Source: Congeria kusceri
Lineage: Eukaryota > Mollusca > Bivalvia > Myida > Dreissenidae
Reading direction: 5' to 3'
DNA length: 64,000 nucleotides
Assembly (NCBI GenBank): GCA_027627225.1
Contig: CM051028.1
Span: 25,354,364 to 25,418,363 of the forward strand
Every line of letters begins with the position of its first letter. Positions within the stretch are counted from its first letter, which is position 1. A program made the position numbers and the translations under genes. The notes below the pieces were generated by a model that saw only the letters and a list, made by a program, of their open reading frames with translations, did not search any database and was not told where the DNA came from. This document shows, piece by piece, positions 23,236 to 33,737 of this stretch.

Positions 23236-26179
23236 TATCACCAATGCTGCTTGTTTATGAAATAAAGGTCAGCGTAAAAATCACTTTATACTGAACAACA
23301 ATAAGGTAAAGGTTGTAGTTATTGGTTAACATCGACTGATTACAAATTTTGTTATAAAACGGATAAAGACATATTCGAAAACAGTGAGTTTTCCCTTACA
23401 TAAAAGGGTCCGGAAAAAAGGACCAATTCCCAATGCCAAATATGGTTTATTTTTCACAATTGGTATGAAAATATTCCGACCAAATCTGAAGTGACACAAT
23501 CTAAATACACAGAAATGTGAATCTAAGTAGTTTACCATATAATATTGCAAGGTTATGGATAAACACCATTAAACTACCAAGTCTTTACCAGTATAACACT
23601 TGGTAAACTATTACATTAATTAAATGTCTTTCTAACATGTTTCTCAATTAGCAAGATTTCATGACGCGAAATTCCCAATCTGATGGGTACCGGACCCATT
23701 CCCGAAGTAGGGAAAAAATCGCTGAAAATGAGATGCTTTACAGTTACAAAGCCTGTGTGACAATACAATCATACAAATGCGATGAATGTTATACAAAAAC
23801 ATATAATAATATAAAGCACAAATTAAGCGCATTACTAAGTCCCGTCCCGTGAGATTGATCCCGTCTTCGAGTACCGGTAGATCTCAACAATCTATAGATT
23901 ACAAGTACGGGAGTCACGTATGTGTGGTGTACATGCGTAAAGGCATCTGTAACATCACGGAATCTAACGCAAGGAATCGTACTGAGCTGTTTTCGCTGCT
24001 CAATGCTATTTCGAAATAAGCGCACAGATAAACGAGTTAATGGGTTTATTATCTGCCTGCTGTGCACTTTGAGTCGCGACATTTTTCTGTGTGTGTTTAA
24101 AGGGACAGTTCAACAGTTTGGGTTTAGAAAAACCGTGATTTCTTTCAAATTGGAATTTTAAAACAGAAACATGTAGAACTTATCGAAAACTGTTGTCTTT
24201 TATGTTGTTTTGGTTGCAGATCAGTATTTTTTTTATTCATAAGTGTTATGCCTTTTGTGTAAAAACTAGGGTATGTCTATCAGTTAGTTTTTTTTTATAT
24301 TGAAACAACAAATGATATTCGTCATAAGTTGTACTTTGCACAAGCAATGTGCTTTTCAAACCCTGAAGAACTTTAAATTACTGTATAGGTGATCGTTAAG
24401 AAAGGAATTCTGACTGTGACCAATTTTAGGCGAATTATTACATTTTCATTTTTCCACTAAAGAATACATGTGAAAATAAATGTGTGGAGGCAAAAAATAG
24501 TGTTGGCGAAACGCCCTATGTGTCCAAACATATTTCGTAGAGGGGGGGGGGGGGGGGGGGCATCCGCGTATATTATACATCTGGACCATTTATATCTTTC
24601 AGTCACTAATTCTGTGGTACATACATTAAATGTTTGAAACTGGGAAATACCCTATTTACCTCGTATTGAAAAAGGTCTACAGGTTCGTTTAAAACGATTT
24701 GCAGAAAACTTTTAAATAGTCACAAAACATAATAAAATTAGCATTACGTAACCGTGGATAATTTACTTAAGATATATTATATACTCAAGGTACAAAATAC
24801 TGTATCTCAAAGAATACGGTTTCTTCTACAGAATAAAGCGCCAAAGTTAACGTTCTTCCTTGTTTTAAGCTGCCCATACACATATAATAAAATTGTTAAA
24901 AATGGCAAATGTATACAACTAAAAATTTATATCCAATCGGACGTATTTGGGCTTATATTAAAGGTAAATGCAGCAATATATTTAATAAATCTGATGTCGC
25001 AGATATTTATCAAGAATCTGTCAATAATATGCAACGTGATCTTGTAATTTTCTAATATTTTGCAATATTTAATTACCGCGATTAGAACTATTCGAATGGG
25101 GCTATTAACTGATTCGCATGAGTACCGTACTTTTCTTTTGCTTTCTGTGGGTCGCTTGAATTTTTATAGTATTAAAGTCATTTTTTAAATTTCGATTGGC
25201 TTTAAGTATTTCAAATTCACCCAACATCCTTTATTTTGTTGTTTATAAATGCCTCAGGGTGGCCACTGAAATTCCGAAATAAAATTCTTAGAATTTTTCC
25301 TGACCGGAATTCAATTTTTCATAACATTTATTGTCAAATTACCTGTAAAGTTATTGCAAAGTGGTGATAGCGTACATAAATATATTACCACTATTTTCCA
25401 ATTTTACTATTGTTAACTTCTTATTCTAAAAAAATATGAAAATTTTATTGGTTTATTGCTGAAATATGTATTAAATTCTAGATTTCACTACTTTAATTTG
25501 GATTTGCTCTAACACGTTTGGTAAAATTCCCAGAATTTCCCTGATTTTTGCCAAACTTTCAATTTCCCTGATTTTTCCCTTCCGGGAATCGTTTCACACT
25601 TTCCCTGTTTACCCTGTGCCTTTCACCGCGAAGATACTGCATTTACAATTGTGTTACGTTTTGATCCAAATTAAGCCCCTGACCTATCCCACCACTGCCT
25701 CATATAGGCTTGTAAAAGATTCTTTTTAATATTGTTAATTCCGCAGAGATATCATATCTTAAGCGGCTGGAAATTACAAATGATCGAATTTAGAAGCTAG
25801 ATTAGATGTTAATCATCGTAGTGGCTAGATATTTCCGAAGCCACATTAAAGTCAATCCAATTGGTCCTGACAACAGATCACGCTATTCCTCGTAATGGGA
25901 CAATATTTTGCGGAAATTTAATTTAGAATGAAGTCAGTCATACATTTCAGGCAGTTAAACAAAATGCTTGGTACGATTTAGCGTCACGCGATCGCGAAAT
26001 GAAATACTCATCTTAATAAAATACATAAATAAGCATCATCGACATCTTCAATCTAAAATCAAAGTATCCACTGACTAAAATAAGAACTGTTTGTAAAACA
26101 GGTATCCCCCCACCTTAGGCTCAGAAGCAATCTCTGTAAGAAATTGCAAGGATGATAAATACAATGAAATGAGTTTTTT
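23236..26179. other. 2.9 kb AT-rich spacer with repeat fragments
   Basis: No gene seen. It contains a G run at about 24542-24560 and a repeat-like stretch at 25255-25625 with repeated aattccctgatttttcc motifs. At 24096 a tttaaagggacagttcaaca phrase resembles the ends of the element at 63405. Confidence 0.4.
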
Positions 26180-26189
26180 TAACATTGGT

Positions 26190-27215
26190 CAGTTTGACAA
26201 TGACGTTTGACCATATGACCCAATAATCAATACGGATCTAGCTATACTCATCACTAACCTACATACCAAATATTAAGAACCTATGCCTAAGGATTCCATA
26301 CTTATTACCTGAATAAGGTTTTACAACTATTGATCAGTTTGACCTTGACCTTTGACCCTATGACCCAATAACCAATAGGAATCCTTCTAGGTATAACCAA
26401 CCTACCTAAGAAAATTTATCAACGTAGCTCTTAGGGTTCCATAGTTATTGCCCGTGTAAGTTTTTTCAACTTTCATTCATACCGACCTTGACTTCTGACC
26501 CTATGACTCAATTATCAATAGGGATTTACTCCTATAACCAACCTACCTACTAACGTTTAAGAACGTAGGCCTAAGAGTTCTAAAAATATTACCCGGACAA
26601 TTGTGTTTCAAGTATTGATCAGTTTGACCTTGACCTTTGACCAAAGAACTCAGTGATCTAATGGATCCACTACTGGTCATAACCGACAACAAAAACTAAA
26701 ACCTATACCTAAGGGTTCTGTAGGTTTTGACGCAAAGGGTTTTACAACTATTGGTCAGTTTGACCTTGACCTTTGACCCAAGGACCCAATAATCAATACG
26801 GATCCTCTACTAGTTATGACCAACCGACCTATAACATTGATAGAACCTATACCTAATGGTTGCGTAGTTATTGCCTCGACAAGGTTTTTCCATTATCTTT
26901 TTGGTGGTGTTACCTTGACGTTTTAACCCAAGGACCCTAAAATCAATAGGGAGACATGACCAACCAACCTACCAAGTTTTAAGAACTTGGACCTAAGGGT
27001 TGCGAAGTATTGGCCGAACAAGGTTTTACCATTATTGGGTGTTGTTTTTTTTAATCATCTCTTTTTTGGCAGTCTGACCTTGATCTTTGATGCACGTACC
27101 GCAAAATCAATAGGGATCCTCTCCTTGTCATGACCAACCTCAACTTAACAAGTTTTAGGAATCCAGGCTTAAGGGTTGCGAAGTTATTCCCCGGACAAGG
27201 TTTGCTACACACTGA
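26190..27215. repeat. core-repeat array, about 135-165-bp unit
   Basis: Seven diverged copies share cagtttgaccttgacctttg, aataatcaatagggatcc, gaccaacctacc and agggttgcgtagttattgcc type segments. The array lies in intron 2 of the mucin-like gene. Confidence 0.9.
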
Positions 27216-27251
27216 CAGTCGGACAAAAAATAAGATGTAATAATAATAATA

Positions 27252-27380
27252 TGAGGCATGTTGTGGGAAAACCGGGCTTAATGCATGTGCGTAAAGTGTC
27301 GACCCGGACGGCACTTTCCGCTTACATGGAATTTTCTGTTTCAAGGAAGTCTTTTCTCAACACAAATACTACAGGCCACA
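27252..27380. mobile_element. palindromic MITE, copy B, right end lost
   Basis: The left end reads ggcatgttgtgggaaaaccg and taatgcatgtgcgtaaagtg. The interior runs to caaggaagtcttttctcaac, then similarity stops. Confidence 0.8.
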
Positions 27381-27678
27381 GATGTAAGTATATCCAGGGA
27401 GGAAACTGCGTTTATCGAAATTGTTTGCCACTGATGAATCGTCTGCCCATTATCGTTCACAGGCAATACAAATGCTGCCGATATGACGAATATCGGTTCT
27501 TGAAAAAGATGTAAGTATATAATAACAATTAGATACATGTCAAATATTTTGATAGTTTACCGGTAAATTTATTTTTTAATACGATTAATAAGAATGCAAT
27601 TACACCAGCCTCTACGTTGACTAATTTTACTATATTAAAACAATGTCGTTGTTGTTGCTGTTGTTGTTGATTATGTTT

Positions 27679-27748
27679 AAATTTAATATTTTAGCTGTCT
27701 AAGAGTTTAAGCAAAGTGAACTTTTAGACAGCTAAAAATATTAAATGT
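27679..27748. repeat. inverted repeat next to mucin exon 2
   Basis: tttaatattttagctgtcta and its inverted copy (with one extra A) are about 25 bp apart, about 95 bp from the exon 2 donor on the intron side. Confidence 0.7.
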
Positions 27749-27842
27749 TAAAGTTTCTATTGAGCTAACATTGGCGCAAATTGTGTTTTATTTTTTCATG
27801 CCCACTTCTGAAACTACAAATAGTTTAATGACATTCACGTAC

Positions 27843-28621
27843 CTGTCCGTCCGTTGTTTGCTCCGCTAGTTGCTCAGTAACCGAACTTCCGGTTGGATCA
27901 GAATCTGGCGTCTTTTCAGTCGGCGTCGTGTTTGAGGGTGTCGGTTGCGGCTGCGGCTGCAGACTTCTTCCGGTTATTAAAATTGTTGTCCGTTCGGTTG
28001 TCGTTGGTTGTGTGCTCGAAATAACAGAATGTACGGAACTGGTGACAGAGTTTTCGTTATCAACGTTCGATGTGGTTGACATAGAGGCTGTCTCTGAACT
28101 GGCCGGTGACGAAGTTGTTACCAGACTCAATTCCGTTGTTTTAGTAATGTCCTCGTAATCCGTAGCAGACTCAGTGGTTGTTGTAGCCAATCCATCCGGT
28201 GTCGACTCTGAGGTTGTCGTAACGTCCACGACTCTTGTAGTTGACAATGAATCAGGCGTCGACTGCGATGTTGAAGTTATGTCCTCGTTATCCGTAGTAG
28301 ACTCAGAGGGTGTTGTAGCCAATCCATCCGGCGTCGAATCTGTGGTTATAGTTATATCCATGAAGGTGGTTGTAAATTCCTTAGTTGTCATTTCTGATGG
28401 TACGTCAATTCCCGTTGTAGACTCAGTAGTAACCACCTCTGTTGGCGTGACGTCAGGGCTAACCGGAATTACTGATGACTGCGGCGGCGCCGTCGTCGTC
28501 GTGTCGTCGTCATAGTAGTAATATAGCTCTGTCGTCGTCAGCCCGCCTGCGTCGGGCGAGGGCGTGGTCGCCTCGTCATAGTAGTAGTAATCATCGGTCG
28601 TCGTCGGCAGATCGGGAACGT
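27843..28621 (-). CDS. mucin-like membrane protein, exon 2 (Thr/Ser/Pro ectodomain)
   Basis: On the minus strand the acceptor tttgtttcttcccacag is followed by AC GTT CCC, completing a GAC codon with the final G of exon 1. The exon holds 259 complete codons and ends in phase 0 at GGA CAG|GTACGT. The product is dominated by Thr, Ser, Pro and Asp, as in O-glycosylated mucin-like stalks. Near its start are two Tyr-acid clusters (DDYYYYDE, about residues 47-54, and LYYYYDDD, about 70-77), which look like tyrosine sulfation sites. Downstream, STPDGLATT and EDIT motifs recur as imperfect repeats. Reading the region unspliced would put an ATG in intron sequence, so I start at the acceptor. Role unknown beyond a heavily glycosylated surface protein. 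Confidence 0.75.
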
Positions 28622-28678
28622 CTGTGGGAAGAAACAAACACAACCATGAGCAGGTGTATACCATTCTCGTGCATGTAA

Positions 28679-29026
28679 AGCTACAGTCACACCAACGCTG
28701 GACCTTACACGAACCATCCAGGATTACCCAGGATAATCCCTGGGTAAAATTACATTGATAGCGTCGACGGTCCCCCTCGACAATAATTCACCCGGACTGT
28801 CCAGAACCATGCAGGACACAACACGGCAACACTACGGATCGACACGGTATTGGCACGGCTGCTACACGGACCAACACGGTTTGATCGACCTTCCCGGACC
28901 ACCCGCGGTAGTTTTAAGCATGTCTAAAACTTCCCAATACGGTCAACAAAGGACCCAACACGGATCAGACCCGGATCCAGCCCGGGATTGTCCACCAGAG
29001 TCCGGGACGTTGGTGTGACTTTAGCT
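28679..29026. mobile_element. MITE in intron 1 of the mucin-like gene
   Basis: Terminal inverted repeats of 19 bp with one mismatch: agctacagtcacaccaacg at the left and cgttggtgtgactttagct at the right. They bound 348 bp rich in acacgg motifs. No transposase is encoded. It sits 57 bp upstream of the exon 2 acceptor. Confidence 0.85.
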
Positions 29027-29479
29027 TAACGGTCTCGTACCAGCAGACCTTTAGAAAGTGCGTACATACGTGATTTTGTATATTAAAAATTCATGAATTT
29101 CAAAATAAAAGCATCCCTGTTTTCATACGCAGTATGATCCATGCTTGTCTTAGTAACACCATCATACATTTTGTCAATACCTCTTACATGCGAGTGAATA
29201 ATCGAGTACATGTACTTATGTCATGGTATGTAATTTAATGTTTTCGTCACCAGGTGGATGTGGTGATAATGTTCACCATATACTAGTAGATACTCGCATC
29301 ATGGTAGTCGTCGTTATCAAGGTCGTTAAAAGTTTTTCTTGTTTATGAAGCGACGCTTGCATTAAACTGTCCAGGTTTCAAAATCATTGTGTTGGTGGTC
29401 GTTTTTTTGCAACGGGGTTCTGGTGGTGGTTTCCGTCATTCTGCTTGTATTGATGCGGTATTATTGATGTTTTCGAGTG
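29027..29479. other. intron 1 spacer
   Basis: No feature seen in this stretch. Confidence 0.5.
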
Positions 29480-30300
29480 TTTGCGATTGTCGCTGTCTTT
29501 TATAGCTGGAAGGGGTTGTCGAGGTTGTGGTAGTGGTTATTGTGGTAGTGTTTATAGTAATGGTTGTTACGGTGGTAGTGGCAACAGTGGGTGTTATGGC
29601 GGCGGAGGGTGTCGTTGTCAGTTGTTTTCGTGGCGGTAGTTGTCGTGGTAGTGGTGACAGTAGTGATTGTTAAGGTAGTGGTGGTTGTAGTGGTTGTCGT
29701 TATCGTGGTGGAAGTTGTCGATGTCGTCGTGGTTGTCGTGGTAGTGGTTGTTGTGGTGGTGGTGGTTGTTGTTGTGGTAGTGGTTCTTGTTTTGGTGGTG
29801 GTAGTTGTCGTTATGGTGGTGGTTATTGTGATAGTGGTAGTTGTCTTTGTCGTGGTGGTTGTTGTGGTAGTGGTGGTTAATGTGGTGGTGGTAGTTGTCG
29901 TTGTGATGGTAGTGGTTGTGGTTGTTGTTAACGGGGTGGTAGTTGTCGTTGTTATGGAGGTGGTTGTGGTTGTTGTTATGGGGTTGGTAGTGGTTGTTGT
30001 TATGGAGGTGGTTGTGGTTGTTTTTATGGGGTGGTTGTGGTTGTTGTTATGGGGGTGGTTGTGGTTGTTGTTATGGGGGTGGTAATTGTCGTTGTTATGT
30101 GGGTGGTTGTGGTTGTTGTTATGCGGGTGGTAGATCTAGTTGTCTTTGTCGTGGTAGTTGTCGTTATCGTGGTGATTGTTGTCGGTTGTCGTGGGCGCAG
30201 TACTTGTCTCTATCGTGGTGTTGGTAGCGCTTGCTATGGAGCAGGTATTTTCTGTTGTTGTGGTAGTAGCGGTACTCGTTGTGGTGGTGTCGATCGATTT
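29480..30300. repeat. (GTN)n tract; Thr-codon-rich on the minus strand
   Basis: A long imperfect run of GTN triplets. On the minus strand one frame reads as ACN (Thr) codons, with a 24-bp sub-repeat encoding I-T6-P. Stops and frame breaks interrupt it (for example about 30138). The plus-strand polyvaline frame is an artefact. It lies between exons 1 and 2 of the mucin-like gene on the matching strand. Confidence 0.75.
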
Positions 30301-30436
30301 TCAATATCTCAGTGGTCACGAAAACATGTAATAGGAAAATAAATGTTGTAGAGATATGGTGTGTATGTAGATGACTGCTGTTCATGCAGCTTTAAGTCAT
30401 CAGTATGATTGCATAACAAGAAATTCCAGAACTTAC

Positions 30437-30548
30437 CGGTTTCGCTCGGCGTGTCGTCTGTAACAGCAATGTCTGCGGTTGTCTGCAAGCATGAGAAAGC
30501 AAATATTAAAGTGCATAACAATAACACAGAGACCATTAATTTAAACAA
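30437..30548 (-). CDS. mucin-like membrane protein, exon 1 (signal peptide)
   Basis: ATG at 30548 opens 37 codons plus one base, ending at a strong donor (ACC G|GTAAGT). The translation MFKLMVSVLLLCTLIFAFSC has a short basic start and a long hydrophobic core typical of a secretory signal peptide, followed by QTTADIAVTDDTPSET. The phase 1 end fits exon 2 exactly, and joining all three exons gives 355 residues. A TATA box lies about 45 bp upstream, so this is likely the first exon with a very short 5' UTR. Introns of about 1.8 and 8.1 kb follow. Confidence 0.75.
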
Positions 30549-30589
30549 GTCTGCGTCAACTGCAGAAACGACACGCTGCGCTTTTTTGG

Positions 30590-30596
30590 TTATATA
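30590..30596 (-). promoter_or_regulatory. TATA box of the mucin-like gene
   Basis: TATATAA on the minus strand, about 42 bp upstream of the exon 1 ATG, at a suitable distance for a start site just before the ATG. Confidence 0.5.
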
Positions 30597-30605
30597 CAGA
30601 GGAAA

Positions 30606-30750
30606 TTTGTTGGTTTCGGTAGAATATCGACTTTTTAATTACCCGTGATCATAGAAAAAAATATTTTTTCAATCGTGGCTGCGAGTGAACATATATTTTT
30701 TCTATTATCACGAGTGAATTTAAAGTCGATATTCTACCGAAACCAACAAA
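30606..30750. mobile_element. foldback MITE upstream of the mucin-like promoter
   Basis: Perfect 29-bp inverted arms at 30606-30634 and 30722-30750 (starting tttgttggtttcggtagaat). The inner sequence is also largely self-complementary around acccgtgat/atcacgagt. The element begins about 10 bp upstream of the TATA box. Confidence 0.85.
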
Positions 30751-30912
30751 GTTTCTTTTTATTGTATGCCTTTTTCCACCGTTTGTTTCATTTTAATCGC
30801 TATCTTAGTGGGATTTAAAAAAAATATCGCGAGACTCATTAGACAATTTTGAGTCCGGCATCGTTGACGGTCCGTTTCATTTACTGTTTTAAAACGGGAA
30901 CCAGTATGAAAC

Positions 30913-30947
30913 ACAGTGAAAATTATCAAAGTGGTAATTTTCACTGT
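30913..30947. repeat. perfect 13-bp inverted repeat
   Basis: acagtgaaaatta and taattttcactgt are separated by 9 bp. A second small hairpin (cactgttttaaacagtg) follows directly. Confidence 0.8.
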
Positions 30948-30964
30948 TTTAAACAGTGAATTAC

Positions 30965-32190
30965 TAATTTTAAATCACTGATATTTCCCTATAAATTATT
31001 GGAAAGCATACAATAAAATACATTTATTCATGATGCTATTTCCTTTTTTTTTTTTTATTATGCTAAGCCTGAAATTCATTCCTTTAAAACGTTTATCTGA
31101 GTGTGCAAAATATTTCATTCCATAGAGGAAGTCTGAAATTATCAAACACCATCATCAGTGGAAATATGCACCGTAATGTAACTCCAAAATATTATTTAAT
31201 AATCTTGCGTGGGCGGGAATCAGTAACTTCCAAGCTACAAAACTACAATAGTCAGATTGAAATTAAACTAAAAATTAAAATGTACGGATACTAGGCTTCT
31301 ATGAAACAAAATAGGATATATATAAATTAATGGCGTACTATTCGTGGGTGCACGGAATCACAATAAAGAGAAAGTGTCACAAAGCATGTGTGATGACTTA
31401 CAATAAATTAATGAAGGAACATACCGGGTATTATACAAGTTGGATTAATTATGAGGTTAAATTAAAAACACGATTTGTGGACGCTTCCGTCCCCTCTAAA
31501 TCTGCCGGTTGGGCAGTGTACGAAACTCCAGATATCGCAATGGGGGCACTGGCTTACTATTTGTCCATAATTATATTGTGTTTTTACCCAATAATAAAAT
31601 ACCACTGCAAACATGTTATAACCACATTTCGGCATATATCGCACGTATAGTAAGTAGATCTATATGATGTTTATAATTGTGCCGAGTAAACTTATAGATT
31701 CTGTATTTTTGTACAATATTGTTGACAAATCAAGAAGTAAAACAGAAGAATCGTTGATGAAATTTAATCCAGTGTACGAAATAAAAACGATACTAGATCT
31801 ACCAGACATTGAAAATAAAATAAAAAATATTTATTTTTGTAGGCGCGCGTTTAAAATTATCGACTTTGTTTACAGTCAACACACACATCGATCGACTTGT
31901 TCTATTTTCGAGTGTTTGTTTACTTTCTTCATTACATGTATGTGGCTAACTCTTAATACTGCAAAATAAAACTCCAAACCAAAATATATCCGATTATTAT
32001 TATTCATATAAATGTTATAACTAATAATAATAAGTAAGTTTTAATTAACTGACCAACAACCGCAAATTAATAACTGTATGTCAATTTTACTACACTTTTG
32101 TGTCAAGTTACCAATCTATGTATAGATTATTCACGAACTGCCACGAACATGTATCGAAAAATACCGATCTTTAACTCGATAGTATTTAAT
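30965..32190. other. AT-rich spacer upstream of the heat-shock gene
   Basis: No gene is convincing. The stretch around 31470-31580 resembles a diverged copy of 53840-53940 (gggacac, gatatctgg and aattatgg motifs). The 106-codon open frame at 31330 overlaps that repeat. Confidence 0.4.
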
Positions 32191-32196
32191 GGTCTA

Positions 32197-32310
32197 GAAT
32201 CGCACGGAAATACACGAAGGCTAATCGTGATATTTATAGAAGTCTAGAACGCGGTAGAAAAGTATGCATATCGTAAACACGCGAGGGTTCCGGATGATTC
32301 GAAGGTAGAA
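32197..32310 (+). promoter_or_regulatory. probable heat-shock elements
   Basis: TTC at 32288, GAT at 32293 and TTC at 32298 follow the 5-bp alternating register of heat-shock factor sites, with one mismatch, about 15-25 bp upstream of the TATA box. Further GAA units at 32197, 32207, 32216, 32301 and 32308 are less regularly spaced. Confidence 0.5.
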
Positions 32311-32316
32311 TATAAA
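32311..32316 (+). promoter_or_regulatory. TATA box of the small heat-shock gene
   Basis: TATAAA lies 113 bp upstream of the ATG, predicting a start near 32340 and a short leader of about 80 nt. Confidence 0.65.
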
Positions 32317-32423
32317 CAAGCGACTTGGTCGAGACAATAAACAGTTTGAATAACTTACAAGGGAGAATATTGAAGACATTAGCATTAAGTGTGCATATAT
32401 TTGTGGATTAATATACACCAGCC

Positions 32424-32945
32424 ATGTCTTTGAGATTAGTTCCACTGCTGTCGAGAGACCTGGACTACTTTGGGCGCCAAAGAGACATGTTCTCCGACTG
32501 GCTGCACATGTTTGACGATGACTGGCGTTCAGTGGCCTTCGACGACTCCTTCCAGCGGTTTGAGCGAGAACTGGAGCGTTTCCGGTCGGAAATGCACCAG
32601 ATGGACGCCGATGCACCGGAACTCGAGGTGGCCAATCCCTTCATCACGGATCCCGAGGGCAACAGGAAGATGTCGCTGCGCTTCAACTGCGGCCAGTTTG
32701 CACCGGAAGAGATCAAGGTGCAGACGAAAGATGGCGTGCTCATTGTGCACGCGAAGCACGAGGAAAACAAGCCGGGAAAGAAGGTCCACCTGGAGTATAC
32801 GAAGAGCTACAAACTTCCGGAGAACATCGATCCGAACAAGCTCAAGTCGACGCTGACGTCAGATGGCGTTTTGCACGTCGAGGCCCCGGCCCCGCACGCC
32901 GTCGAGGCGCCGAAAGAGCACCTGATCCCCATCGAGAAACTGTAG
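32424..32945 (+). CDS. small heat-shock protein (alpha-crystallin/HSP20 family)
   Basis: A single uninterrupted 173-residue reading frame. Small heat-shock proteins are ATP-independent holdase chaperones that bind unfolding proteins and assemble into oligomers in the cytosol or nucleus. The N-terminal arm (about 1-70) is aromatic and acidic (YFGRQRDMFSDWLHMF). The alpha-crystallin domain spans about 78-155, with FAPEEIKVQTKDGVLIVHAK and LPENIDPNKLKSTLTSDGVL. The C-terminal tail carries the IxI anchor motif (IPI, 168-170). The position equivalent to the conserved Arg120 of alpha-B crystallin appears to be Lys127, which is unusual. Codons are GC-rich compared with the flanks. The ATG is chosen because it follows the TATA box and gives a normal family length. 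No intron is needed, as is common in heat-inducible genes. An orthologue name cannot be assigned. Confidence 0.95.
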   Translation: MSLRLVPLLSRDLDYFGRQRDMFSDWLHMFDDDWRSVAFDDSFQRFERELERFRSEMHQMDADAPELEVANPFITDPEGNRKMSLRFNCGQFAPEEIKVQTKDGVLIVHAKHEENKPGKKVHLEYTKSYKLPENIDPNKLKSTLTSDGVLHVEAPAPHAVEAPKEHLIPIEKL

Positions 32946-33439
32946 AGTGGGATGTAGTGTTCCCAAGTTTGCGTATTGATTGATGATTTATGATGGACTT
33001 TGGTCAAATTTTGGACTTAGACTGTGTGGGAACAATTAATTTGAAAGGACTGTTATTTTAATTGCACTCGCCTTAATAAGGCTTGTACCTTGACGTGTGT
33101 TTGTATTGTTCATTGTTGACTGTATGTTCTGTTCTTGCAAAAACAGTTCCATTATCGTTGTTAGGCATATAGCAGAATATTGTAATAATACATGTAATTA
33201 TATAACCATGTACTCGACTGATTTGTTAAAGTCGTCATATTTCATTTGCAAACTATTTTATTTAACAGTGATCGTGCGTAACTAGTAAGCACAGGTTAAT
33301 TTGCACTTTGGAACCAGTTTAATTGTCAAACATTGTTCAGTGTTGCCTGGCTCTGCTTTCTTCGCAACATAAAATTGTGCTGTAGAAATTACTCTTTGTC
33401 CTCCGTATATTCGCTGTAAAGAATGTCATGTGCGACAAC

Positions 33440-33445
33440 AATAAA
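33440..33445 (+). terminator. poly(A) signal of the small heat-shock gene
   Basis: AATAAA about 495 bp after the stop codon, followed by GT-rich sequence at about 33463-33490, consistent with a cleavage site. Confidence 0.6.
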
Positions 33446-33737
33446 GCAACATTTGCAAGAATCTTGTAGAGTGAACTTGGTGATGTAATGAATGTCACAA
33501 CTTTTCTTCTCAAGTGTTATAAAGAAACAGAAATTAGGAAATGCGTGTAAATACGGTAACCAACAGACTACCGAAACCTCTAAATAAGCAGACAGTCACC
33601 ATGCTTTGTAAGATACATGAACACCACATGTTGAAAACATTATGTTCACTGATAATTGATTATTATTCAAATATTTGATACAACAGATGCATACAGCTAA
33701 ATATTAAACTAACGTCAAACTAGCAAATAATTTGTAT

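Noticed and set aside
27928..28678. Plus-strand Val/Ser-rich frames opposite mucin exon 2.
   Set aside because: Antisense shadows of the Thr-rich exon; the minus strand has the splice sites with compatible phases.
30130..30325. A Thr-rich segment after a ccactgag acceptor as an extra mucin exon.
   Set aside because: With exon 1's phase the frame hits a stop within about 25 codons, and the Thr frame has an upstream TGA and a later TAG.
29591..30342. Long plus-strand polyvaline and Gly/Cys-rich frames.
   Set aside because: Translation of a (GTN)n low-complexity tract; no domain, no gene context on that strand.
31330..31650. A 106-codon plus-strand frame as a gene.
   Set aside because: It overlaps a diverged repeat also seen near 53840-53940 and has no domain or splice support.
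32465..32856. Long alternative frames on both strands over the heat-shock gene.
   Set aside because: Shadows of the GC-rich alpha-crystallin coding sequence.
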